Assembly (NCBI GenBank): GCA_016903695.1
Contig: JADQBB010000029.1
Coordinates: 1-55,266 of the forward strand
DNA length: 55,266 nucleotides
Direction of reading: 5' to 3'
Origin: Chlorogloea purpurea SAG 13.99
GTDB taxonomy: Bacteria > Cyanobacteriota > Cyanobacteriia > Cyanobacteriales > Microcystaceae
A program made the position numbers and the translations under genes. Positions 48,185 to 55,266 of the stretch are shown piece after piece (position 1 is the first letter of the stretch; the number at the start of each line of letters is the position of its first letter). The notes under the pieces were generated by a model. It was given only the letters and a program-made list of their open reading frames with translations. It ran no database searches and had not been told where the DNA came from.

Positions 48185-49174
48185 ATGGTAAATCTTGAGA
48201 CAGTAGCGAGATCCGAATCTGGATACAATACGATCGCTCCTCTACCCGCACCTGACAAAAAAACCCGGCAACTACCGGTAAACCTGTCACCCTCAGCGCA
48301 AGATAGAGCCGATTACGAAGGCAAATTACTACGTTACTTTATCGAATACGTTCGTAATACGGGAGATTTCAATCACCCTGTTATCGATGATATTATCTCG
48401 GCAGTTTATTTAAAATCAGAGGCAACAACAGAAACTATATCTCCTACTATTAATGACAGTCAAAAATCTAGTATGGCAACGGCAGATAATACTTCAAAGC
48501 CAACTGTCATGCCTTCCGTGACGGAGGCCCCAGTATGTCCTACAAACATTGAAGATAGAACTATGGTAGAGGGGAACGAACCTCCAGAGCAAAATCAAAC
48601 CGAAAAATCAGGCACACGCCGCATTAAAACGATTCGGATAAGAAGGCCAGAAAACCTCCCCAGTGAGCATGAAATTATTCGGGGTATTCTCCAGGATACG
48701 TCAGCCAATTTACCCAAGGCAACTTTAAGAATTAAGGAACTGACTAAAGTTCTCGTAAAACGGTTGATAGAACAAAAAAACGGAGGTATTAACCTACGCC
48801 AGCAACTAGAACAAATAGCCGATATAGATTGGAATAATACTACAGAACTGCAAATAGAACAAAGTTTATTACACTACCATCAAGAATTCGCTACTTATAT
48901 CGATCGCTTGCTTCATATAACTCTTAAATATCACAAACTTATCGATTTAAACTATACCTTTGCTAAACCTCAAGAACTGAGCCAAGAGATTCACTATTAT
49001 CGTCAATATATCGAACAAAACGCCCAGATAAGCAAAATCAAACACGATATAAGCCTTGTCACCGATGACACCATTTATCTCAGAAGATTAAACAGTTACT
49101 GTGACCTGTTAATAACTAAATCTAACGCACTAATTAACGCTTTACAGACAATCAATTTAGAGAACTCCAAATGA
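48185..49174 (+). CDS. Unknown hydrophilic protein, probable coiled coil
   Basis: A 329-residue soluble protein without recognised family. The N-terminus is low in structure. A Ser/Thr/Pro/Glu-rich linker (about 75-140) separates a short helical part (about 35-75) from a helical C-terminal domain (about 155-325; ILQDTSANLPKATLRIKELT and HYYRQYIEQNAQISKIKHDI). A strong GAGAGGGG site precedes the ATG. It overlaps the pentapeptide gene by 4 bp (ATGA), so the two are coupled. Confidence 0.68.
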   Translation: MVNLETVARSESGYNTIAPLPAPDKKTRQLPVNLSPSAQDRADYEGKLLRYFIEYVRNTGDFNHPVIDDIISAVYLKSEATTETISPTINDSQKSSMATADNTSKPTVMPSVTEAPVCPTNIEDRTMVEGNEPPEQNQTEKSGTRRIKTIRIRRPENLPSEHEIIRGILQDTSANLPKATLRIKELTKVLVKRLIEQKNGGINLRQQLEQIADIDWNNTTELQIEQSLLHYHQEFATYIDRLLHITLKYHKLIDLNYTFAKPQELSQEIHYYRQYIEQNAQISKIKHDISLVTDDTIYLRRLNSYCDLLITKSNALINALQTINLENSK

Positions 49175-49839
49175 TACAACTATTAAGAAAAAATGGCTAC
49201 TGGTTTAAACGCCCGATCAACCAAGAAGAATTTGAGCGGCGTTATCAAAAAGGAATTAGAGACTTTCGTGGCTCTATATTTGAAGATGTGGAATTAAGTC
49301 CGCATTTACCAACGATCGATATTCGTCACTGTGATTTACGTTTAGTGCGGGATTTACCGCGGGTTTTAGCTCAGGCCGGTACTCTTAAACTGAATTTAGA
49401 GGGGGTGAATTTAGAAAAAGCCGACTTGAATCATATAAGTCTCAGTGGTACTAATTTTAAAAAAGCGCAACTGAGCGGCGCTAATTTAAGAGGAGCTTGT
49501 TTATATGGAGTTAATTTAAAAGGGGCGAGTCTCGCTTTTGTTAATCTCACCTCGGCCCAATTAACCCACAGTAATCTACAAGATGCCAATCTCATGAATA
49601 GTTTTTTAGTGGGGGCCAACTGTTATAAATCTAATTTTAAAGGTGCTAATCTCTCGCACGCCGATTTAGAAAGATGTAATCTCAAGGATGTTAACTTCAA
49701 CTGTGCCCATTTAATTTGGGCCAATCTTTCCCAATGTAATTTGCAAAGGGCGAGCTTTCATTATACCAATCTCAAATACGCCGATTTGAGCCTAGCACTA
49801 AATCCTGTTAGCAAAAACGGATTATTGCTCACTGATTAG
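49171..49839 (+). CDS. Pentapeptide-repeat protein
   Basis: A 222-residue protein. About the last 150 residues form A(D/N)LXX pentapeptide repeats (for instance NLEKADLNHISLSGTNFKKA, NLRGACLYGVNLKGASL) that fold as a right-handed quadrilateral helix. The first ~65 residues (ending HLPTIDIRHCDL) are a distinct cap with YWFKRPINQEEFERRY. Pentapeptide proteins act as protein-binding or DNA-mimic scaffolds; the partner here may be the coupled upstream protein. Cyanobacteria have many such genes. Confidence 0.85.
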   Translation: MIQLLRKNGYWFKRPINQEEFERRYQKGIRDFRGSIFEDVELSPHLPTIDIRHCDLRLVRDLPRVLAQAGTLKLNLEGVNLEKADLNHISLSGTNFKKAQLSGANLRGACLYGVNLKGASLAFVNLTSAQLTHSNLQDANLMNSFLVGANCYKSNFKGANLSHADLERCNLKDVNFNCAHLIWANLSQCNLQRASFHYTNLKYADLSLALNPVSKNGLLLTD

Positions 49840-49928
49840 ACAAAGTGTCACTCGATCGCTAGGGGTTATGTGTTACCAGTCATTTGTACGCCCTATGAGC
49901 TTATTGGATATAACCGGGAGGCCTAGTT

Positions 49929-50114
49929 ATGTATGAAAATAAAATTCTCGATGAAATTCACAGGCATAGAGAAGAATACGCTCGATCGTTTCAGTATGAT
50001 TTGAAAGCGATTTTTAATGACTTGCAACAAAAACAACTGGCTCATAAAGATAGATTGGTCAAGTTGCCGATCAAGCGAGGGCCTAACAAATCATTGCACC
50101 CGAGCGCAGGCTAA
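49929..50114 (+). CDS. Small antitoxin-like protein (partner of DUF5615-type toxin)
   Basis: A 61-residue helical protein starting MYENKILDEIHRHREEYARS. Small proteins of this kind are common in cyanobacteria and often lie next to DUF5615 PIN-like toxin genes. A truncated DUF5615 start follows 35 bp downstream. The last residues (about 50-61, RGPNKSLHPSAG) look unlike the family end and may be altered. A strong GGGAGG site precedes the ATG. I am fairly confident in the gene, less in the role. Confidence 0.6.
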   Translation: MYENKILDEIHRHREEYARSFQYDLKAIFNDLQQKQLAHKDRLVKLPIKRGPNKSLHPSAG

Positions 50115-50149
50115 AGCATTTCCCGGCCAAGACAGGATTGTTCGAGAAT

Positions 50150-50227
50150 ATGAAAATCAAGTTTTTACTCGATGAAAACTTGTCCCTTCAGGGCAGAGTA
50201 TTCCTTCGGGCGTTAGCGAAAATCTGA
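50150..50227 (+). pseudogene. Truncated DUF5615 PIN-like toxin remnant
   Basis: A 25-codon frame reads MKIKFLLDENLSL and then diverges. LLDENLS at the N-terminus is the hallmark start of DUF5615 (PIN-like) toxins, with the catalytic Asp. After about 12 residues the sequence runs into the 3' end of the convergent VanY-type gene (stop at 50188), so the toxin body is gone. The adjacent antitoxin-like gene supports the reading. Confidence 0.55.
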
Positions 50228-50979
50228 CTCGCGTAATTTGACCCCACGTAACGCCAGTGCCAAGGTTCAAAATTCACCCCTTGAGAATTACCGTCCGGGA
50301 AAGACAATTCAAACCCGTATTTATAAGCGTTATTCGCCAGCCATTTATAAGCATCGCTTGCGGCGAAGTCATATTTAAGATCGAGATTAGGATTTTTGCC
50401 GTCACCAATATCGAGGGCGTATCCAGTATGATGCTCACTATGTCCCGCAGGCGCACTCAAACGAGCGGCCGCTTCCTTGCTTCCCAGACGCTGTATTTGT
50501 TTTTGGAAAAGATTTTCTTGGTCGTTAATAGAGCGGAAACCGGAAATAATAGTTAGGGACACACCTTCTTTCTCTGCGTCGTTTTTCATCTTCAGAAAAA
50601 CCGGGGCCGCCTCCGAAGCTAGATACTCTTTCCTACCGTAATACTGGGCCACGAGAACTAAATCTTTCTGGTCATGTTGTGCGTAGGGGAAATGTCCATA
50701 AAGAGTGGTGATAGCTTGTTTGGGGGTGGTTAATTTCCCGGTGGCTTTCGGGATGGGTAAAAGTTGTGGAGTCGGGAGTGGGGAATCGGGAATCGGACTC
50801 GGAAGGGGTGGTAAGTTGGGAGTTTTTAAAGGTGGGTCTTTAACTCCGGGGGAGGGGGCAACCTTGGCAGAGGGCTTATAAAGATTTTCAAAGTATGTTC
50901 GTAAGCCGAGGATTAAAGAGAATAGGCCCAGAATCACTATTAAAGCTTGAAACCATCTCAAAAAGGGAAAGCTTTTCAT
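50188..50979 (-). CDS. VanY-family D-alanyl-D-alanine carboxypeptidase
   Basis: A 263-residue exported peptidase. An N-terminal membrane anchor (about 9-30) is followed by a long Pro-rich linker (about 38-78) and the M15/VanY domain. Catalytic zinc motifs are SGFRSINDQ, AGHSEHHTGYALDIGD (His and Asp ligands) and EPWHWRYVG (His ligand). It trims the terminal D-Ala of peptidoglycan precursors or mature stems. Gene order is opposite to the Hsp70 operon, with a 227-bp shared upstream region. Confidence 0.92.
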   Translation of the reverse strand: MKSFPFLRWFQALIVILGLFSLILGLRTYFENLYKPSAKVAPSPGVKDPPLKTPNLPPLPSPIPDSPLPTPQLLPIPKATGKLTTPKQAITTLYGHFPYAQHDQKDLVLVAQYYGRKEYLASEAAPVFLKMKNDAEKEGVSLTIISGFRSINDQENLFQKQIQRLGSKEAAARLSAPAGHSEHHTGYALDIGDGKNPNLDLKYDFAASDAYKWLANNAYKYGFELSFPDGNSQGVNFEPWHWRYVGSNYASQIFANARRNTLP

Positions 50980-51206
50980 GTTATCTCAGGTTAACTAATT
51001 GAGCCGCTATCCAACCTTGTAGGCCCGATCGAGGGTGATCTATTTTGTAGCACGAACCCGCTACAGATAAAAACCACTACAAGTTTTAATTATCATTATT
51101 AATTATGTTTTACATAATTAATCCTTATCTTTAATTTATTAATTAATCCAGGAAAATTGGGAAATTTGACTGTAGAGCTGAAACAGCGCACAAAGTAGAG
51201 ACATCA
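50980..51206. other. Divergent upstream region of the VanY and Hsp70 genes
   Basis: This 227-bp AT-rich region contains no gene. It holds a perfect 25-bp inverted repeat (51098-51122) and the related sequence ATTAATTAATCC near 51138-51149. No CIRCE element (TTAGCACTC-N9-GAGTGCTAA) is present, so HrcA control is not supported. Confidence 0.5.
51098..51122. promoter_or_regulatory. Operator-like perfect inverted repeat
   Basis: ATTAATTATG (51098-51107) and CATAATTAAT (51113-51122) are perfect 10-bp arms with a 5-nt spacer, 85 bp ahead of the Hsp70 start. It could bind a dimeric regulator of either divergent gene. AT-rich sequence makes chance palindromes less rare. Confidence 0.4.
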
Positions 51207-53420
51207 ATGGGCAATGTAGTAGGGATAGATCTAGGAACCACCAATTCGGTAGCGGCCTTTAAACTAGCCGAAGTAGAAGTGGTCACGGCGGCGGACAACA
51301 CACCACCGGGGAGAAAATTGACCCGCTCGGTGGTAGCGGTCAACGGCGACAGATTAATCGTCGGCGATGAAGCCTACCGACAATTAAAAGCCGCGGCGGA
51401 GAATGTGATCGTTTCCGTCAAAAGATTGATGGGGCGCAGCTTTAATGACCCCGTGGTGCAACAACAATTATCGAAGCTAAGCTATAAAGTAAGTCAATCC
51501 AGCGAAGGTACAGAGAATAGCCTTTCCATCTGGCTTAATAATAAAGAATACGAACCCGAAGACATCTCCGCTGAGATACTGAAAAAAGTCATCGATAACG
51601 CCCAGACGTATCAAAGCGAGAGAGGTCAGAAAAGTAGAATCACCGAAGCGGTAATTACCATTCCCGCCTACTTCAACGATAAACAACGCTACGCCACGCA
51701 AATGGCCGCTAGAAGGGCCGGTATCACCGCCCGCGAGTTATTATCGGAACCGACCGCGGCGGCTATTTCCTACGGTTTTAAACCCGACTCCGATGATGTG
51801 AAAACGATTCTCGTTTACGACTTCGGCGGCGGTACTTTTGACTCATCTCTAATCACCGCAGCTGGTAATCAATTTATCGAGTCGGGGAAAGCCGGGGATT
51901 TGTGGTTAGGGGGAGATGATATAGATAGCAGTCTGATCGAACTCGTGAAGAAAAAGGTGGCCCAAGAGGAAGACTTGGACGATATAGACGGTTTGATCGC
52001 CAAAATGCCCCGTTATCAAGGGGTGAGATTTTTAGGCGATTTGAAAATGGCCGTGGAAAGAGCCAAGATCGATTTAAGTACTCAGATGGATGCGAAAATA
52101 ATTCCGGGCACACCTCTCCTTGATGACCTCGGTATGGCCATCAGTATCGATGTGACTATCACGAGAAAAGAGTTCGAGAGTATGATCGGTGCGATTGTGG
52201 ATAGGACTATCAATATCTGTCAGGACGCGATCAAATACTCGGATTATCCGCCGGAGATGATAGATATTATTCTCCTCGTGGGCGGGTCATCCCAGATACC
52301 GTTAGTGCAAGAGAAGGTTAAAGCGGTTTTCGGGGCCGAGAGAGTCGTCGTCCATCCCCGCCCCATGTACGCGGTGGCCGAGGGTGCGGCCATAGTTGCC
52401 GCCGGATTGACGGAGAAAGTCAGTACCGTGTCCAGGGATTATTTTATCGAGTTGGTAGATAATCCCGAATATCCCATCATCAAACAGGGTGATATTCTGC
52501 CGGTGAAAACCATTCACACTTTCCGCACCGAAGCCCATAACCAGAGGCTGATACATTTCAAATTTTCTAGCCCCGATAAGGTGAGAGAGGAGAGGGAGAA
52601 GATCAAAAATAACGAGCGTATTGGCGAAATGTGGTTGGCGCTAGAAGACAGTCACTCGAAAGGCACGGAAGTATTGGTGACGGTAGAATTAGACGAGCAG
52701 AATAACTCTTTAGAAATTACTGCGGCTTTGAAAAATAATCCCTCGGTTAAAGTTAGTTCCTCTTTTTCCAGAGGTAACAGTGATGAGAAGATTTCTAGCG
52801 AGGTAGAACAGATAATTCATGATCTTAATGAGGAAAAACTTTTAACTTCTTATGGTGCTGAAAAAGTGTCCATCCTCGTCGGCGATATAGTTAAAGCCGC
52901 CAACCAAATTCGAGGCAGAGACGGGAAAGAACAGAGCGATCGCAAAGAAATAGCCAGCGCCAAACTTCAAGAACTGAAAATGTTCGCATCATCGGAAGCC
53001 ACCGAAACCAAATCCTATATAAGAGAGTTTGAATTCGTAGTGGAAAACTGTAGTAACTTATTGCCCGATAGCCAACTTAGCAGGATTAAAAGCTTGTTAG
53101 GTTCGCTCAAAGAGGCTTTAGGAACCAATAATCTTTCCGCCATGCACAAATTATTAGAGGATGCCAAGCAGGAGTACGATAATCTGCCGGATATGGTTAC
53201 TCTCTTACTGGCTTGTAAATACGGTATTTCTAATGCCTATAATATCGAGCGAGGTAAAGGAGAAGAACTTTATAGAAAATTCGACAGGGTTTTAGGTGCG
53301 ATCGCAGATGGTAACGGCGACGAAGCTGATAGGTTATTAACTCAGTTATTGCCGGATGTGACAGAGTATCTAGACAAAGAAATTCCCATGGGCAGTATCG
53401 CCACCGGCATAACTCGCTAG
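51207..53420 (+). CDS. Atypical Hsp70 (DnaK-like) protein
   Basis: A 737-residue Hsp70. The ATPase domain (about 1-393) is intact: GIDLGTTNS (6-14), PAYFNDKQRYATQMA, SEPTAAAISYG, YDFGGGTFDSSL (near 204) and LLVGGSSQIP (near 357). The linker and substrate domain diverge. The usual 'DVTPLSLGIE' stretch is replaced by SRDYFIELVDNPEYP, and the region after about 400 has few DnaK landmarks. About 100 residues beyond normal length end in a helical tail without the acidic C-terminus. It is not the housekeeping dnaK. Its neighbours, a zinc-ribbon/LysM membrane protein and a TPR protein, suggest a dedicated chaperone operon. Confidence 0.88.
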   Translation: MGNVVGIDLGTTNSVAAFKLAEVEVVTAADNTPPGRKLTRSVVAVNGDRLIVGDEAYRQLKAAAENVIVSVKRLMGRSFNDPVVQQQLSKLSYKVSQSSEGTENSLSIWLNNKEYEPEDISAEILKKVIDNAQTYQSERGQKSRITEAVITIPAYFNDKQRYATQMAARRAGITARELLSEPTAAAISYGFKPDSDDVKTILVYDFGGGTFDSSLITAAGNQFIESGKAGDLWLGGDDIDSSLIELVKKKVAQEEDLDDIDGLIAKMPRYQGVRFLGDLKMAVERAKIDLSTQMDAKIIPGTPLLDDLGMAISIDVTITRKEFESMIGAIVDRTINICQDAIKYSDYPPEMIDIILLVGGSSQIPLVQEKVKAVFGAERVVVHPRPMYAVAEGAAIVAAGLTEKVSTVSRDYFIELVDNPEYPIIKQGDILPVKTIHTFRTEAHNQRLIHFKFSSPDKVREEREKIKNNERIGEMWLALEDSHSKGTEVLVTVELDEQNNSLEITAALKNNPSVKVSSSFSRGNSDEKISSEVEQIIHDLNEEKLLTSYGAEKVSILVGDIVKAANQIRGRDGKEQSDRKEIASAKLQELKMFASSEATETKSYIREFEFVVENCSNLLPDSQLSRIKSLLGSLKEALGTNNLSAMHKLLEDAKQEYDNLPDMVTLLLACKYGISNAYNIERGKGEELYRKFDRVLGAIADGNGDEADRLLTQLLPDVTEYLDKEIPMGSIATGITR

Positions 53421-53450
53421 CTAAATTCAATTCTATTTTCTTTGAAAGAA

Positions 53451-53969
53451 ATGACCGTTAAAATTACCTGTCCCGTTTGCGATAAACCGAATATCGAATC
53501 CGATACCTGTCCTAATTGTGAAGCGGATTTGGGAGCGATTAAAATGTTGATGGAATTAACCTCCATCACTCCTAAAACCGCTTCTAATGAAACTCCTTCT
53601 CGATTCTGGTTATCGGGACTCGCCCTACTACTTTTATTAGCGGGTATAGGGTTGGGTGTTATCGCCGCTTCTAATTTTGCTCAAAAGTCCGTACCTGTTT
53701 CCCAATCCAATATAACCGCCCCCGTGGTCATTCAAGGAGTCGCACCCCCGGAAAGCGCGGGCGAGAAAAATAAGCCTTGTGCCGTGGGTTTTTACTATCG
53801 GGTGCGGGAGGGGGATTCTCTATCTGTCATCGCCGATCGTTTTTACGACAATATAAGCGATTATTCTTTCATCGTCACCGCTAATCCGTCCCTGAAATCG
53901 AGACCAGATAAATTAGAAATCGGGGAAAAAATTCTCATTCCCAATCAGGAGGAATCAGACTGTGAGTAA
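53451..53969 (+). CDS. Zinc-ribbon, single-TM, LysM protein
   Basis: A 172-residue protein. An N-terminal zinc ribbon has C-x2-C pairs at Cys7/Cys10 and Cys20/Cys23 (CPVCD, CPNCEAD). A membrane helix (about 48-70; WLSGLALLLLLAGIGLGVIA) separates it from a Ser/Pro linker and a C-terminal LysM domain (about 115-165; YRVREGDSLSVIADRFY, LEIGEKILIP). Topology should place the zinc ribbon inside and LysM in the periplasm, able to bind peptidoglycan. The ATG at 53451 is preferred over the TTG at 53442. It overlaps the TPR gene by 8 bp. Confidence 0.8.
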   Translation: MTVKITCPVCDKPNIESDTCPNCEADLGAIKMLMELTSITPKTASNETPSRFWLSGLALLLLLAGIGLGVIAASNFAQKSVPVSQSNITAPVVIQGVAPPESAGEKNKPCAVGFYYRVREGDSLSVIADRFYDNISDYSFIVTANPSLKSRPDKLEIGEKILIPNQEESDCE

Positions 53970-55131
53970 TGGAAACTTTTTCGATAAAGTGGCGGGACTG
54001 TATCAGCAAATAAACGATATTAATAAACAGATAGATAAAGTTTATAACCACGCCAAAAACAAAGAATTTCGTCAAGGTGTCAGCTTGGCGAAGTTGATAG
54101 TATCTGGGTTGAAATCCGCTAATGTGCCCGCCTGTCAGAGAATGGTGTTGGACATCTCTCTCAAATCTAAAATATCTACTTTAGAAACTTTAGCCACATC
54201 CTGGATGCTCAAAATCGGGGAAGCGGAGGGGTTACTTTCGCGAGGGAGAAGTTTAGAGAAAGCCGCCGAAAGCGATCCTCTGGACTTACAAAAGCTGACA
54301 GATGTGTTGCGTAATTATCAACAAGCTTTCACTTTACTAAATGAGCCGGATGTTAAAACCGCTCTGGATAATGTCAAGGCTAAAATTAAACAACGTCAAA
54401 CTTGTATGAGTTTGATACAAGAAGGGGAGAGATTAGAGAGGGATAAATTATTTATAGATGCCCTGGACGCTTATAGAAAAGCGAAAAGGATTTTTAGCAC
54501 CGAAGATATAGAAGGGAAAATCAGGAGATGTTTCCAGTCATCTCAAAAAGAAGCCCAATATAAACTTCTGCTCGATCGAGCGATCGCATCCGCCTGCGGG
54601 GGGGATTTCACCGGTGCGCTGACTACAATCGAGGCCGCTTTACGACAATTCGATCGCGCCGATGGTGTCGCGTTACAGCAGCGATTGAATAATACCATCA
54701 AGGGTAAACAACTGTACGAGGCGGCAACTTTAGCAGAAAAAGAGGGGAATATTGAACAAGCCCTCAATTTGTACGATTCAGCCTTGAAAACCCTCCCCGA
54801 ATTAGAGGAGGCAAAAGTTAGATGGGCTGTTATCGCCATTAAAAGAGAAGATTTTAACGGGGCTATAAAAACCCTAACGGGAATGGATAGTCCAGAGGCC
54901 TCTTATATGAGAGGTTTTAGTTATGCAAAGCTGAAAAACTGGGAGGCGGCAGAGAGAGAATGGCAATCTCTCCATCGGATTGAAGTGGCAACACAGATAG
55001 AAACTTTGGGAAAACTACAAGCAAGGGAAAGCTTATTGACGATGAAAACTATTGAGAAGTGCGTGGAAGACGGTAGATTAGATAACGCTGAAACCATCAG
55101 CCTCCATTATCTCAATAAGTTCGGCACCTAA
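53962..55131 (+). CDS. TPR-repeat protein, third gene of the Hsp70 operon
   Basis: A 389-residue soluble helical protein. It is built of TPR-like helix pairs (for instance LIQEGERLERDKLFIDALDA, AATLAEKEGNIEQALNLYDS) after an N-terminal helical part (about 1-110). No signal peptide is seen. TPR proteins are common co-chaperones or clients of Hsp70. The start is GTG with an AGGAGG site, and it overlaps the zinc-ribbon gene by 8 bp, so the two are coupled. The role is inferred from context only. Confidence 0.78.
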   Translation: MSNGNFFDKVAGLYQQINDINKQIDKVYNHAKNKEFRQGVSLAKLIVSGLKSANVPACQRMVLDISLKSKISTLETLATSWMLKIGEAEGLLSRGRSLEKAAESDPLDLQKLTDVLRNYQQAFTLLNEPDVKTALDNVKAKIKQRQTCMSLIQEGERLERDKLFIDALDAYRKAKRIFSTEDIEGKIRRCFQSSQKEAQYKLLLDRAIASACGGDFTGALTTIEAALRQFDRADGVALQQRLNNTIKGKQLYEAATLAEKEGNIEQALNLYDSALKTLPELEEAKVRWAVIAIKREDFNGAIKTLTGMDSPEASYMRGFSYAKLKNWEAAEREWQSLHRIEVATQIETLGKLQARESLLTMKTIEKCVEDGRLDNAETISLHYLNKFGT

Positions 55132-55266
55132 GTACAGGACAAAAATTGTAGCGAGTACGAAAATTGAGCAGATTTGAGGTCTAAATCAAGAACAAGGGAA
55201 CGTAGATAATCAAAGCCATAACGAAAAATACTTTTTTCGAGTCGTCCGTGCTTTTTTATCTTGAGA
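55132..55266. other. End of window, no gene seen
   Basis: The final 135 bp follow the TPR gene without a recognisable gene, hairpin or terminator. Any continuation of the Hsp70 operon would lie outside. Confidence 0.5.

Noticed and set aside
50980..51206. CIRCE/HrcA element before the Hsp70 gene
   Set aside because: The inverted repeat present is AT-rich with a different core and spacing.

Overview
The window comes from a cyanobacterial chromosome. Direct markers are psaE (photosystem I subunit IV), an NblB-like HEAT-repeat protein, a PII protein (glnB), fused ribBA, cyanobacteriochrome-type GAF domains in two chemoreceptors, and scattered GCGATCGC (HIP1-type) octamers. Base composition is moderate and codon use looks uniform across most of the window, so most of it reads as ordinary chromosome. 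I do not assign a genus.

Layout. 1-336: a cluster of perfect stem-loops and a direct repeat, without a gene. 337-10878: a TAXI-type binding protein, then two tandem methyl-accepting proteins with HAMP and GAF domains, a hybrid CheA and a CheW. This resembles a PixJ/PixJ/PixL phototaxis locus, and both receptors carry the two cysteines of DXCF cyanobacteriochromes. 11337-16752: a conserved unknown, rsmE, two unknowns (one DUF6391), psaE, mutM and a glycosyltransferase-TPR protein. 16723-20391 (minus): GAF histidine kinase, ABC-2 permease, argC. 20553-25215: ribBA, glnB, a COG0523 (CobW-type) GTPase with a small partner gene, and a mannose-1-phosphate guanylyltransferase. 25286-29367: ABC1 kinase, tRNA-Leu(UAG), lgt, miaB. 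29542-32195: a compact cbiMNQO ECF cobalt/nickel importer. 32297-40879: an RluB-type pseudouridine synthase, a RodZ-like protein, a degenerate ADP-ribosylglycohydrolase homologue, a PgpH-type HD phosphodiesterase, the HEAT protein, a secreted TPR protein, a GHL10-like protein and a small membrane protein. 40876-46690: chromate transporter, hemerythrin-domain protein, stress protein, nucleoside hydrolase, an MNT/HEPN toxin-antitoxin pair with a nonsense mutation in the toxin, and ribokinase. 46808-55131: the least characterised part, with an unknown membrane protein, an unknown coiled-coil-like protein coupled to a pentapeptide protein, a small antitoxin-like gene with a truncated DUF5615 remnant, a VanY-type peptidase, and an operon of an atypical Hsp70, a zinc-ribbon/TM/LysM protein and a TPR protein.

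How the genes work together. The first 11 kb is a sensory array in which light (through bilin) or small molecules could control type IV pilus motility through CheA/CheW. No CheY or CheB/CheR is visible, so outputs must lie elsewhere. The cbi genes form one transporter. The nucleoside hydrolase and ribokinase form a plausible ribose salvage pair now separated by a decaying toxin-antitoxin module. The 51.2-55.1 kb operon looks like a chaperone-centred membrane system of unknown function and is, with the receptor pair, the best candidate for something undescribed.
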